Source: PXAP01 sp964520585 (GTDB lineage: Bacteria; Bacteroidota; Bacteroidia; Bacteroidales; PUMT01). Taken from it: DNA of 64,000 nucleotides. The translations under genes and the position numbers were made by a program. Where the stretch lies: the NCBI GenBank assembly GCA_964520585.1, contig CAZFOO010000008.1:1-64000 (forward strand). The letters run 5' to 3'. Shown one piece after another: positions 43,414 to 53,229 of this stretch. The notes under the pieces are model-generated. The model searched no databases. It had not been told where the DNA came from and worked only from the letters and a program-made list of their open reading frames with translations. The stretch's first letter is position 1; the number at the start of each line of letters is the position of its first letter.

Positions 43414-44907
43414 TCACTCTTTCACCGATGATATTTTAATCGTCCATGCATCGGCGCATGGAGGATTCTTCTGAAGACGGGCCGGGATGTGGACCAGAAC
43501 GCCATCGCCCGATTCTTCCCAGCGAAGATTGCGGTTGTCTCCCAACATGGTTACTGAAGCATCTTTTTCAGGCTGAATCGAGGAGAGATAAACTGACGGA
43601 GGAGGCGCCTCCTCCCCTTCCCCGGCAAGGTAAATCATATATACCTGATCGTCATCCTTTTTCCGGGTAAGGCATACTTTCCCCTCTTTATAGGGAGAAA
43701 TTGCCCGTGTCTCATAAATGGCCTCGGAATTAACTGCCATCCACTTACCAATCCCTTCAAGCAGTTCATAAGCCTCTTCATGCCACTGACCAAGGGGACC
43801 GGGAGCAATATTAAGCAGTAGATTGCCACCTTTTGAGACTATATCAACCAGCATATGGGTCAGTTGTCTGTTACTCATGTACCTGGCCTCGGGTACCCAG
43901 GACCAGCTGCCTCCGGCTATAATGCACGATTCCCACGGATAGGGAAGCATCATATCAGGAACCTGGTTTTCCGGGGTAAGGTAGTTCTGATTCTTTCCCT
44001 GTACCGCCCTGTCCACCACAATCAGTCCGGGTTGCTTCTCCCTTGCTTTCTCAACCAGTTCGTCCATCCTGATATCCTGGTTAACCGTGCGGCTTTTAAC
44101 AAAACCCGTCTCCGATGCCATGATCTTATCATGGTACGATGATATAATCTGCTCACGGGATCTTTTCTGCACCCATCCGCCGTCAAGCCAAAGAATATCG
44201 ACCTGTCCATAATCGGTCATCAGCTCAAGGATCTGGTTATGGGTAAACTGGACAAAATTCTCCCACCTTTCCGGATAAAGGTCCGGGTCATAATTCACAT
44301 TACGGTCAAAAGGAGGAAAATATTCCCACCAGTAATAATCCGAATGCCAGTCCGGCTTCGAAAAATAGGCCCCTGTCCACATTCCCTCTGCCCTGAAAGC
44401 GTCAAATATCTCTTTAGTGACATTGGCACGAGGATCTATGCTGAAGGGAGTTTCGGGACCGGTAATCGAATAATCGGTTTGTTTGGTGTCGAACATTGAG
44501 AAACCGTCATGATGCTTGGTAGTAAAAACCACGTAACGCATACCGGCATTTTTTGCAGCCACGGCCCACCTTTCAGGATCAAACTGTACCGGATTGAAAG
44601 TGGTCTGGAGGTTTTCATATGCCTCTGTATATTCAACATAATTATCCATATTTCGTTGTGTCCAACCCTCGTCTTCCGGACAAATTGACCATGATTCAAC
44701 AATACCCCACTGGCTGTATGGACCCCAGTGCATCAGCAGACCGAATTTTATATCCTGCCATCCTTCAAGCTTTTCCAGGACCAGCGGATCTGTTTCAGGA
44801 ACATACCTGCCATGAAAATCGTGCTGGGCAAAAGCCGCGCCTGACAGCAGTATTAAACCGGTCAGCAGGCTAAAAATTTTTTTTTTGATTGCTATATTCT
44901 TTTGCAT
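43414..44907 (-). CDS. Secreted GH29 alpha-L-fucosidase
   Basis: A 497-residue exported GH29 enzyme. The signal peptide (about 1-27, ending AAFAQ) is followed by the (beta/alpha)8 barrel with KFGLLMHWGPYSQWG (54-68), YVVFTTKHHDGFSMFD (125-140) and the nucleophile Asp242 in VDILWLDGGWV. A C-terminal beta-sandwich follows. GH29 enzymes release terminal alpha-L-fucose with retention. Compared with the second GH29 of the locus it lacks a PA14 domain and has a different N-terminal loop, so the two may cut different fucose linkages. It is the last gene of the minus-strand block of locus 2. The acid/base residue cannot be assigned by eye. Confidence 0.9.
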   Translation of the reverse strand: MQKNIAIKKKIFSLLTGLILLSGAAFAQHDFHGRYVPETDPLVLEKLEGWQDIKFGLLMHWGPYSQWGIVESWSICPEDEGWTQRNMDNYVEYTEAYENLQTTFNPVQFDPERWAVAAKNAGMRYVVFTTKHHDGFSMFDTKQTDYSITGPETPFSIDPRANVTKEIFDAFRAEGMWTGAYFSKPDWHSDYYWWEYFPPFDRNVNYDPDLYPERWENFVQFTHNQILELMTDYGQVDILWLDGGWVQKRSREQIISSYHDKIMASETGFVKSRTVNQDIRMDELVEKAREKQPGLIVVDRAVQGKNQNYLTPENQVPDMMLPYPWESCIIAGGSWSWVPEARYMSNRQLTHMLVDIVSKGGNLLLNIAPGPLGQWHEEAYELLEGIGKWMAVNSEAIYETRAISPYKEGKVCLTRKKDDDQVYMIYLAGEGEEAPPPSVYLSSIQPEKDASVTMLGDNRNLRWEESGDGVLVHIPARLQKNPPCADAWTIKISSVKE

Positions 44908-45190
44908 CTGTATAATAGATTAATAACATTAATAATCAGTTAATTACATTTCAAACATGAAACAAATTCAGTCCTTCAATTTCAATAAATATCCCTGTTT
45001 TATTGACCTGCGGCCGATCTTACATGCGAAACTTTGCTCATTTAGCATTTTCTTCCAATGTGACTTTGACTTTCGGCTGAACTCACATGAAATAAATTAT
45101 TCATTTTTTAATGATTTCCGGATATTCTTTGTATATTATCATGTGAGACTTTAATATCAGAGGATCCACTTGTATGAAAATCCAGTTCAG

Positions 45191-46315
45191 CTATTTTCCG
45201 GAGGTAAGTTCTGCAAGCACCTTGAAATGCTCGTCACTTACATTGCCAAATAGTGATACTCCCGCGGCACCGGATTCAACAGAGACCCTGTATGCTTCCC
45301 TTAATTGCTCAGGAGTAAGAGAAGGAAGAAATAGTCCGCTATACAACGGCCTTTTTACCGCCATTTCATCAATATGCCTTCTGACATGCTGCCCGATCCA
45401 TTCAATCCCGGCATTGTAGAAATTATGATATAGCATAGGCAGATATGCATCCAGTTCCCAGCTGGGCCATTCCTGCCGGACATTTTCCCAGTTTGGGAAT
45501 ACGGCTGCCGTAACCATCTTATCAGCTTTTCTTGCTTCCGGAGCCAGTACATTATTAACAAGGTTGGTAACCGAATCCTGCCTGAACTGACGCCAATCCA
45601 TATTCAGGGACGGGTCCTCCAGATCCGTAAGCGGATCAATGCCGGTCTGTTTCTTGAAAAGCGCCCTGCATATTTCACAATAACAGTAATCATATTCAGG
45701 GTACTCCTTGTCCTGTACAATATCATACTTAGGTTGAAGCCCTTCGGCGAGAATAACATCAGGTAACCGGATATAATCCAGATGTACCCCTGCAAGTCCT
45801 TCAACCTGGCCAACGGACTTGATCCTTAATCTGAGATATTCGCGGACATCCGGATGATTTGGACACATGAACTTGTAGTATCCCACATATGCCGGATGCG
45901 TATGCGCAGGTTCGCCTCTGCCGTTAACTGCAAACCAGTCCGGGTGCTTCTCAGCTATGGCAGGAATATTATTAGGCATCTGCCACAACCAGCAATGGAC
46001 CTCTACCCCGGCAACCTTCCCGGCCTGAACAAGCCTTTCAAGGGACGGATGATCCAGAGGCTGCCAGTCGGCTTCTGATGCTGTGGTTTCACCAATTGAA
46101 GTCTCCATAAGAACGGCATCTATGCCATGATCACGGGCTTTTTCCAGGCGTGCCACCAGATCTTCAAGTGAAGTGTCGCCCACCGAATGTATCCACATCC
46201 AGTTTTTGGTTGAACCGTTTCCATTCTGGTCGCCGCAACCAGAAAGCAGTCCGGGAGCAATAGCCAGCGCCGCTCCGCCAATCCCCAATGTTTTAATAAA
46301 TTTTCTTTTATCCAT
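45191..46315 (-). CDS. Exported GHL10/DUF187-like glycosidase
   Basis: A 374-residue protein with an N-terminal DKRKFIKTLGIGGAALA stretch that resembles a Tat-type signal, followed by LLSGC (lipobox). The body is a TIM barrel of the glycosyl-hydrolase-like family 10 (DUF187 kin), recognised by EKARDHGIDAVLMETS, HCWLWQMP, FMCPNHPDVREYLRLRI and GVHLDYIRLPD, the last carrying the conserved Asp-Tyr. CYCEICRALF contains three Cys near the metal/structural loop. This family is poorly characterised; some members are endo-acting glycosidases. It sits between the CBM9-like and GH29 genes with 119 and 283 bp spacing. Activity is unknown. Confidence 0.75.
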   Translation of the reverse strand: MDKRKFIKTLGIGGAALAIAPGLLSGCGDQNGNGSTKNWMWIHSVGDTSLEDLVARLEKARDHGIDAVLMETSIGETTASEADWQPLDHPSLERLVQAGKVAGVEVHCWLWQMPNNIPAIAEKHPDWFAVNGRGEPAHTHPAYVGYYKFMCPNHPDVREYLRLRIKSVGQVEGLAGVHLDYIRLPDVILAEGLQPKYDIVQDKEYPEYDYCYCEICRALFKKQTGIDPLTDLEDPSLNMDWRQFRQDSVTNLVNNVLAPEARKADKMVTAAVFPNWENVRQEWPSWELDAYLPMLYHNFYNAGIEWIGQHVRRHIDEMAVKRPLYSGLFLPSLTPEQLREAYRVSVESGAAGVSLFGNVSDEHFKVLAELTSGK

Positions 46316-46434
46316 AGTATAAAATGATTACCTGGTTTTTTGATAATAACTGAATTACATTAAAGTATTTGATTGTCTTTGACTAAAGGCCTTAGGAATG
46401 AAAAATTACATCCCGGCTACCTGAACATCTGCAA

Positions 46435-47535
46435 TTATTGCCTCCATATTCTTCCATCTTCAATTATATGCCATGTTGAATTCTTATCAAATGAGGGAGC
46501 TGATATTTTAAATCTGGTTTCGGTGACTTCAAAGTCCGCCATAAAAATTCTTCCGTTCACTTTGAAAGGTTCTTCTGTCAGTTCAGCCAGCCGGCCGGCA
46601 TACCGTCCGTGATCTCTCCGGAATGACTGCTGCCGGTAATACAGTTCCCGCAAGGCAAATTTAATATATTCGTCCGGATCCTTAATAAATTCATCTTCAC
46701 CTTTTCCTGCCGGAATGCCGGAAAACTGGACATACCCCCAGAGTTCAGGCCTGTGCATATCAATGACTCCCTGGGGGGACCACACCCAGTTATACTCCGG
46801 GTAATGGCGGCGGGTTTCCGGGTTGATCCTTTTAACATACTCTCCGTCAGCAACATCAAGTCTCCACTCTACCCTTGAAAAATTAATACGCCACTGTTCA
46901 TCCGGCCGCGGCTTCCTGCGTCCGGGTGCACACTCCCTGAGGATATTCCATGGCAATGCAAGCTCCACTCTCCACAGGGTATCTTTATCTGAAGGGTCAT
47001 TTAATGTGCCCTTCAGGTGAATCCCTTTTTTCAGGCCCCTTATATACCATGAGCTCATAGGTATACCGCCGTTTCGGTAAGGTTTTGTAAGAAAGAGGTC
47101 CCATTCGGTGCCAAGGGCATTCACCTCATACTCATAATAATTATGAGTATCACCATCAGGATCTATAAATACCTCAAAATTATTTTCATGGAAAATAACC
47201 GAATTACGCTCGGTATAAGTCGCCCAAATATGAGGTTCTTCAAGTTCGGCAGCAATATATAGATAGTCATCATCCCACAGCATCTTCACCCTTGTATTGT
47301 AAAGAGGCTCAGGCTGCCTAACTCCCTCAATATCGACAAAATCCTCAGTCCACGGCACATTCTGCCAGTCCGCTTCATCAAATGCCCCATCCATCACAAG
47401 TCCTGAGGAAGCCCGGTAAGCAACATATGTCCGGGGAAATTGCTCCAGTAAATGCATTTGAGCATCAGTGGCCCCAGTCAACAGGATACCTGTGGTAATT
47501 AAAACAAATATTCTTAACACTTTCATAATGCGCAT
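46435..47535 (-). CDS. Secreted CBM9-like carbohydrate-binding protein
   Basis: A 366-residue exported protein (signal about 1-25, ending TDAQ). Its main part is a family-9-like carbohydrate-binding domain: DGAFDEADWQNVPWTEDFVD, RVKMLWDDDYLYIAAELEEPH, NFEVFIDPDGDTHNYYEYEVN and WRVELALPWNIL. This is followed by a basic helical tail (about 300-330) and a final beta segment. No catalytic motif is visible. Such proteins are frequent in Bacteroidota glycan loci and are thought to hold sugars or uronates. It lies 66 bp downstream of the GH2 gene and may be cotranscribed. Ligand unknown. Confidence 0.8.
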   Translation of the reverse strand: MRIMKVLRIFVLITTGILLTGATDAQMHLLEQFPRTYVAYRASSGLVMDGAFDEADWQNVPWTEDFVDIEGVRQPEPLYNTRVKMLWDDDYLYIAAELEEPHIWATYTERNSVIFHENNFEVFIDPDGDTHNYYEYEVNALGTEWDLFLTKPYRNGGIPMSSWYIRGLKKGIHLKGTLNDPSDKDTLWRVELALPWNILRECAPGRRKPRPDEQWRINFSRVEWRLDVADGEYVKRINPETRRHYPEYNWVWSPQGVIDMHRPELWGYVQFSGIPAGKGEDEFIKDPDEYIKFALRELYYRQQSFRRDHGRYAGRLAELTEEPFKVNGRIFMADFEVTETRFKISAPSFDKNSTWHIIEDGRIWRQ

Positions 47536-47600
47536 CTTAATAAAAATACTTTGTATATCTTATTGCCGTTTGATAATATTCAATACCATTGCCGGGTCTG

Positions 47601-50225
47601 CTACCGGATCGGAATTTTCTCTTCATCCAGATTATACCCTTCAATTGCAAGATAAATGCGGCCTGTATTTTTTACTTTCTGATGTTTAATGTCTATTACA
47701 CAATTTCTCTGTTCGCCGGGTAGAAGTGTAAAATAATTATCATCAATAAAAACCGGCAGGATCAGGTTATTATCCTCATCAACAATTTTAAGGCGAAGAA
47801 AAAAGGCGGTTTCATCAGATGGATTTTCAATATTTACCGGGAACCGGGTACCGGAGATCTTGCCGGGACTGACATTTACCTCTGCCGGTCCAAGTTCCCC
47901 GAGTTGGCGGTAGGAGCCTCTCTCGGCGGACAGCCAGTAAAAATTATCTGCTATAAGGCCATTTTCATCATTTTCCAGAACCAGTCTTGCAAAATATACC
48001 TGTTGTCCTGCATCCGGCAGAACAAGCTTTTCAAGGTTAATGACTGACTGGGCGCCGGTTGAAAACCGGGAAGACCATCCGTCAAGCCTGTTGCCATGAA
48101 TATCGTAAACAGTAACACCGGCATTAACATCCTCTAACGGATAGAGAGTCCGGTTTATGACACATACTGTGGAATCATCAAGGTTAAGCTGTATGTGTAC
48201 CGGATTTGCAGCATTTTTGTAGCCAAAATATCCCCCGGTATAGTCAAGGTAATAATCATATAACATGCCCCTCATGGCAGTCCACGGATTCTGATTCTTC
48301 CACACCAGCATGCCGGTATACCATTCCCACATTTTAAAATTGATACCTTCCTGCAGGGAGCGGTACTGTTCATAAGCTACTAACTGCGATTTAAACGCAA
48401 AATCATCGACACCACTAATCTCACCGTATCTTTCGGGGAAGTCCCTTAAAGTAATATATTTATGATAGCTCCAGGAAGGCCGGACCTGATTGCCCCTGGG
48501 AGGGATAAGATCATGTTCCGGGATGAATTTTCTGAGGGTCTCAATATTTGGCATTCCTATAGAACCGATTTCAGGGTTAAGCGGATTCGTCCGGTTCAGG
48601 AATATCCATTCCGGTTCAAGAATACCATAGGGACCGTCGCCGACACCTCCGATTATGTTTTCCATCAAATCGGCCGACACAGACTCGTCCAGGTAAAACC
48701 GGGTATCATCAAGCCTTGGAAAAATATCATTCACCAGCGCCTCATTGATATTTGAGGGAGGAGGGTATTCATTGCCGCCACACCACAGGTAGAGGCTTGG
48801 ATGGTTCCTCAGCATTTTTACCTGATCTTCAACAGATCGAAGAAACAGGTTATGGTCGTCCGGATACTCACGCCGGCGGGCCTGTGATTCCCTTTTCACA
48901 GGGTCAAGCCAGCGCCCGTTACAGTCGCCGGTCATCCAGAGATCCTGCCAGACAAGAATGCCGTGCCGGTCACATGCATCATAAAACTCCGGTCTCTCGG
49001 TAAGGCCTCCTCCCCATATCCTTATCATGTTCATGTTCATTTCTGCGTGCAGGCGGACTTCTGCTTCATACCTTTCCGGAGTGAGTCTCAGGAGCATATC
49101 AGATGCGATCCAGTTGCCACCTTGTATAAAAACCTTCTGCCCGTTTACTGTAAAAACCTGTCCCCCAATATCCCTGTCAAAATAATTACCGGTTTCCCTT
49201 ATGCCAAATGTAACCGCATCCGAATCACTCTCTGTCCCGGCAACATCAACAAAGCTGAATCTTGCATTATATAAAGGCTGTTCACCCATCCCGTTTGGCC
49301 ACCACAACTCAGGGTTCATAATGCTGACTTCAGGAATGATAACGGTCTTCATCGCATATGGTTCCAGATTGACCTCACTGGAATAGCTGTCTCCCTCAAT
49401 TTCCACGATAAGTGTGCCACGGACTTCCTTACCGGAAGAATTTTTCAGTTCTGCCGAAAAAGAAAGATACGCCGGGTCCTGTCCCCCGCCTGGCATTCTC
49501 TTTCCCGGAACCCTTGTCCTGACATACGGGTTTGTCAGAGCTACATCACCGGTAAACTCCAGGCTCACCTTGTCCCATATACCGGTATTCCTGTCCCTTA
49601 CCGGAGTGATCCAATCCCATCCGGCCGTAAACTGCATGGCCACATTCCTGCCTATCATACCATCTCCGCCCTGGCCCCTGGCAGCATCGCCAACATAAAG
49701 AGGAGGTTCGACAAGGACGGCAAGAATATTTTCTCCGCTTTTTAAAAATGGCGTGATATTAAAACGTGAGCGGAGGAACATTCCTTCATGAGGTGAAGAA
49801 TTTACCCTGCGACCATTAAGAAATATATTGGCCCTGTAGTTTATTCCCCTGAAATTTAGCCATACCTGCTTATCTTTGAATTCTTCAGGCAAATTAAACT
49901 GATTCCTGAACCAGTAGGTATAATAATCCCTTCCAGTATCATATATATCGGGTATCAGTTCATTGTTCAGTCCGACAAATGGATCGGGTATTTTCTCATT
50001 GTGAAGCAAAGTGGTAAGAACAGTACCGGGTACGACAGCATCCATCCACCCTACAGGTTCATATCCTGGCAGGCTGATGGTATTTCCACCGGCAGGAATA
50101 TCAACTTTCCTGATTGCCTGCCAGTTATCATGAAGAAGGATTTCGTTCTTCTGTCCATACCCGGAAAAATAAATAAGGAACATCAATGATACCGGTATAA
50201 ACCGGAATATCTTTTTTATGCACAT
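47601..50225 (-). CDS. Secreted GH2 beta-mannosidase/glucosaminidase-type
   Basis: An 874-residue GH2 enzyme with a signal peptide (about 1-24). The order is sugar-binding jelly roll (WVPGTVLTTLL near 66), Ig-like domain, TIM barrel, then two beta-sandwich domains. The barrel has MNMNMIRIWGGGLTERPEFYD (396-416, split), the acid/base Glu486 in WCGGNEYPPP and a likely nucleophile Glu552 in NPEIGSIGMPN. This layout resembles exo-beta-D-glucosaminidase and beta-mannosidase members rather than beta-galactosidases (LacZ type). It would remove terminal beta-mannose or glucosamine from oligosaccharides. It is part of the minus-strand run of locus 2, between GH29-PA14 and the CBM9-like protein. Confidence 0.88.
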   Translation of the reverse strand: MCIKKIFRFIPVSLMFLIYFSGYGQKNEILLHDNWQAIRKVDIPAGGNTISLPGYEPVGWMDAVVPGTVLTTLLHNEKIPDPFVGLNNELIPDIYDTGRDYYTYWFRNQFNLPEEFKDKQVWLNFRGINYRANIFLNGRRVNSSPHEGMFLRSRFNITPFLKSGENILAVLVEPPLYVGDAARGQGGDGMIGRNVAMQFTAGWDWITPVRDRNTGIWDKVSLEFTGDVALTNPYVRTRVPGKRMPGGGQDPAYLSFSAELKNSSGKEVRGTLIVEIEGDSYSSEVNLEPYAMKTVIIPEVSIMNPELWWPNGMGEQPLYNARFSFVDVAGTESDSDAVTFGIRETGNYFDRDIGGQVFTVNGQKVFIQGGNWIASDMLLRLTPERYEAEVRLHAEMNMNMIRIWGGGLTERPEFYDACDRHGILVWQDLWMTGDCNGRWLDPVKRESQARRREYPDDHNLFLRSVEDQVKMLRNHPSLYLWCGGNEYPPPSNINEALVNDIFPRLDDTRFYLDESVSADLMENIIGGVGDGPYGILEPEWIFLNRTNPLNPEIGSIGMPNIETLRKFIPEHDLIPPRGNQVRPSWSYHKYITLRDFPERYGEISGVDDFAFKSQLVAYEQYRSLQEGINFKMWEWYTGMLVWKNQNPWTAMRGMLYDYYLDYTGGYFGYKNAANPVHIQLNLDDSTVCVINRTLYPLEDVNAGVTVYDIHGNRLDGWSSRFSTGAQSVINLEKLVLPDAGQQVYFARLVLENDENGLIADNFYWLSAERGSYRQLGELGPAEVNVSPGKISGTRFPVNIENPSDETAFFLRLKIVDEDNNLILPVFIDDNYFTLLPGEQRNCVIDIKHQKVKNTGRIYLAIEGYNLDEEKIPIR

Positions 50226-50316
50226 TTGGATGAGTGTTATTTACAATTAACTAAATATTACCCTTAAAAATCAATAAATACCGTTCATTAATATACATTT
50301 CATTGAATGTGGACCA

Positions 50317-52173
50317 TTATTCATAATTTTCAATTCTGAAGGTCCAGGCATGATGCCCCGGCATCTGATTATAACCTATTGAGGTAAGGTCAACATGAAC
50401 AGCACCTTCCCGGTATTCCCATGGAAGAATTTCATCATGCCCCAGGAGTGTAATATTTGTTCCGGGTCCGGGCTCGTGGACCGGGAGTACAAGTTCCTCC
50501 CCCGGCCATTCGAATGATACGGCATATACATTACCGTTATTACTGGTGTAGGCGATATACTGTTTCATGGAACGGTACTCTGCATTAAGCCCGTCGCCTG
50601 TTTCAATACCGGTTGATGTAAACAGATTCTTTTGGGGAATAATCTCTTCTTCCTGGGAATTGCTTTTCCATAAAAGGTGTATGCTGGCATTCTGGACTGT
50701 TTCATGGTACTCTACCCGTACCGGGTATTTCCTTCCCTTTTCAAGTTCTATATGTCCCTTTTCTGCCACAGGCTCAGCAGACCTCATTGCCTCACTGTCC
50801 GTGCCTTCTGTTTGCCTTCCCCATTGATCGAGGACGAGCTTATTGTCGATATAAAGCCGCATCCCGTCATCGGCCCTTCCAATGAATTCATATTCCTCTG
50901 AATATTCAGGCATAATGTAACCGGTCCATGTTCCTGTAAAGTGATCCTCTGCTATGGGTTGGCCGGGCGAATTCCTGACCCAGTTAAAGGAAATCTGTTC
51001 ATCAACCCTCTCCATGGTAACTTCTCTCTCTTCTCCTGATTTTATCCAGCGTGTTGAACCGTAAATCGCCTCTTCGTTTAAGCTTATCCATTCACCAAGT
51101 TGTACCAGCCGCTCCTGCTGCAGTAAAGGTATCTGTCCATCGGCTCCGGGACCCACATTCAGGGTTAATCCTCCCCCATTGGCTACCAGCCTGACAAAAA
51201 AATGGATAAGCTCTTCGGCCGATTTATAGGCTTCAAGTTTCTCATTCCTGTTCAGGCCGAATGACCTGCCGATACCGCGGACTTCAGCCCAGGGGCGTTC
51301 GGTCTCTATGGCACCTGAACTGTATTCCGGTGTAATAAACCCGATATTGCTTCCATGCCCCCACCGGTCATTGACTATGGCATCGTCACCAACCAGGTTA
51401 TAATACCATGAGATCAGCTCCCTCGCCTTCCAGTCCTCTGCCGAATTATACCACTCTCCATCGGTGAAGAGGACCTTAGGCTTGTAGCGGCCGACAACTT
51501 CTTTGAACTGGGGAACCATATGCTTTTCGACATATTCGTGGATCTGGTCATTAGGATCCGTATACCAGCGATGCAGGGGATTATTCCATTCGGGAAGAGA
51601 ATAGTACAATCCGAAATTAATATTATTTTTTCTTACAGCTGAGGCGAGCTCGCCGACAATGTCGCGTTCCGGACCCACCTCCATGCTGTTCCATCCGGGA
51701 GCATATTTACTAGGCCACAGACAATAACCGTCATGATGCTTGGATACAAGAATGATATAACGTGCACCTGCCTTTTTAAAAAGCTCAGCCCATTCATCTG
51801 CGTCAAACAGTTCGGCCTTGAACAAGGGAGCAAAATCCCGGTAGGTGAAATCCTCACCATAATTTTCCTTCATAAAGCTGGTTCTTAGCTCATGACCGGT
51901 CTGCAATCCTCTGAGATACCATTCTGCATATGATTCAGGACCCCCATAAGCAGGAACAGAATAGACGCCCCAGTGAATGAAAATACCAAGCTTGGCATCA
52001 CTGAACCATTGGGGATAAGGCCTTTCACGCAAAGCTTCCCATTCGGCCGGCAATTTATTGGTTTGTCCTGAAACAGTCAGGGTTAGGGATAAGAAAATTA
52101 GAAACATAAATATTAATACAGATGAAAATAATTTCTTCTGCTGCTTATAAAAAACCAAATATTTCTGTGTCAT
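50317..52173 (-). CDS. Secreted GH29 alpha-L-fucosidase with PA14
   Basis: A 618-residue exported enzyme; the signal peptide is at about 20-37 (TLTVSGQ), possibly starting at Met23. The GH29 barrel carries DAKLGIFIHWGVYSVPAYGG (59-78), YIILVSKHHDGYCLWPS (139-155) and the nucleophile Asp238 in KVLFTDGEW. A PA14 domain (about 395-505: FTGTWTGYIMPEYSEEYEF, RADDGMRLYIDNKLVLDQW) is inserted before the C-terminal beta-strands. The PA14 is related to that in the GH3 of the same locus. It probably contacts the branched substrate. It lies 49 bp downstream of the MORN protein gene and 92 bp upstream of GH2, so it is within the operon. Confidence 0.92.
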   Translation of the reverse strand: MTQKYLVFYKQQKKLFSSVLIFMFLIFLSLTLTVSGQTNKLPAEWEALRERPYPQWFSDAKLGIFIHWGVYSVPAYGGPESYAEWYLRGLQTGHELRTSFMKENYGEDFTYRDFAPLFKAELFDADEWAELFKKAGARYIILVSKHHDGYCLWPSKYAPGWNSMEVGPERDIVGELASAVRKNNINFGLYYSLPEWNNPLHRWYTDPNDQIHEYVEKHMVPQFKEVVGRYKPKVLFTDGEWYNSAEDWKARELISWYYNLVGDDAIVNDRWGHGSNIGFITPEYSSGAIETERPWAEVRGIGRSFGLNRNEKLEAYKSAEELIHFFVRLVANGGGLTLNVGPGADGQIPLLQQERLVQLGEWISLNEEAIYGSTRWIKSGEEREVTMERVDEQISFNWVRNSPGQPIAEDHFTGTWTGYIMPEYSEEYEFIGRADDGMRLYIDNKLVLDQWGRQTEGTDSEAMRSAEPVAEKGHIELEKGRKYPVRVEYHETVQNASIHLLWKSNSQEEEIIPQKNLFTSTGIETGDGLNAEYRSMKQYIAYTSNNGNVYAVSFEWPGEELVLPVHEPGPGTNITLLGHDEILPWEYREGAVHVDLTSIGYNQMPGHHAWTFRIENYE

Positions 52174-52221
52174 AATAGTTTTTAAAATTTATCATCCATC
52201 TGCTGTGTTTTTACCATAAAG

Positions 52222-52983
52222 CTACCTTACGAATACTACCTCCCACTCTGCTGCCTCGTTAAATTCCAGTTCCAGGGATGCATCTATCAAAGCCGTTTGC
52301 ATTTGATTCCATGCGGTGTACCTAATTATTACACGTGTAGGAAAATCTACTTCATTCAGTCCGATCATATCGCTTATGGTAATACGGTGACCACTGTCAC
52401 CCTCGATCCGTAAATTATATACTTCCCCTCCCTGAAAACTCTGCATGCGGACCATGACCGTATTTCCTTCTCCCCTTCTCATTACCCGGTACCGGTCTAT
52501 AGTTCTTTTATGTACCTGCCGCCATGGTTTCTCAGCCCGGTCTTCCAAAAACTGATCATTAGCCCATCTGCCTTCAATTATGGTATCGCTGTCGTTCACG
52601 AAAAACCTGTATTCACCCTCACCGTGGCGCATATCATTCTTCCATTCTCCTTCATAAACTTCACCTGACGACCACTCATAAGTTCCGTCTCCGGAGCGTC
52701 GTCCGTTCCTCCATTCTCCTTCATATGCATCACCATTTTTCCACTTATAGATCCCTTCCCCGTGAGGCCACCCTCTTCTGAATTCGCCCTTGTAATAATC
52801 TTCTCCTTCAGCCACACCTTCTCCGTGTGCACGTCCCCACCTGCACCCACCTTCATAGCTGCCCTGCAATTCGGGCATTCTTACATCACAATCATCCTGG
52901 GTAAAACCGGGCAAAGCATAATATCCTGACAGGAAAATGAATAAACCGGCTTTGAATAAACCTTTATTTAGCAGGGCTTTCAT
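52222..52983 (-). CDS. Secreted MORN-repeat protein
   Basis: A protein of 253 residues when started at the ATG at 52983; the longer frame up to 53058 would run through a terminator stem. A signal peptide (about 1-29, ending PGFTQ) precedes four to five MORN repeats (about 43-145) of the form YEGEWRNGRRSGDGTY and YEGEWKNDMRHGEGEY. A C-terminal beta domain (about 150-253) has no known relative to me. MORN repeats form flat beta sheets that bind membranes or other proteins; a role in a glycan locus is not established. It is placed between SusD and GH29-PA14. Confidence 0.75.
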   Translation of the reverse strand: MKALLNKGLFKAGLFIFLSGYYALPGFTQDDCDVRMPELQGSYEGGCRWGRAHGEGVAEGEDYYKGEFRRGWPHGEGIYKWKNGDAYEGEWRNGRRSGDGTYEWSSGEVYEGEWKNDMRHGEGEYRFFVNDSDTIIEGRWANDQFLEDRAEKPWRQVHKRTIDRYRVMRRGEGNTVMVRMQSFQGGEVYNLRIEGDSGHRITISDMIGLNEVDFPTRVIIRYTAWNQMQTALIDASLELEFNEAAEWEVVFVR

Positions 52984-53004
52984 AGCATTCCATTTTAAAT
53001 TATA

Positions 53005-53034
53005 AAGACCGCCCGGTCTTTCCCGGGCGGTCTT
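53005..53034. terminator. GC-rich hairpin upstream of the MORN gene
   Basis: Perfect 12-bp stem AAGACCGCCCGG/CCGGGCGGTCTT (53005-53016, 53023-53034), loop TCTTTC. On the minus strand it is followed by TATAATTT. It probably ends the SusC-SusD transcript, with partial readthrough into the enzymes. Confidence 0.7.
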
Positions 53035-53113
53035 GAACACCAAATACGGGATAACCACCTAGAAACCCGGTATCTGAAACTATATCAATCACATAAAATA
53101 TAGTGTGAAGTTA

Positions 53114-53157
53114 ATGGTTACGCTCACCTGCCTTATGAGGCGGGTAAGCGTAACCAT
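53114..53157. other. 19-bp imperfect inverted repeat downstream of SusD
   Basis: ATGGTTACGCTCACCTGCC (53114-53132) pairs with 53139-53157, loop TTATGA. The two non-complementary positions can form G-U pairs in one orientation. On the plus strand TTTTT follows soon after. It stands 72 bp after the SusD stop and may be a 3'-end stabiliser or attenuator. Confidence 0.55.
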
Positions 53158-53229
53158 CAGTTTTTAAGTATACTTATCAACCCTGCTAATTGCATATCTG
53201 CAATACAACATCCGGTTCATGGAAGATAA

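Noticed and set aside
44957..45154. 65-codon plus-strand frame between GH29 and GHL10-like genes
   Set aside because: Phe/Asn-rich translation typical of AT-rich spacer, no motif and no ribosome or promoter signal.
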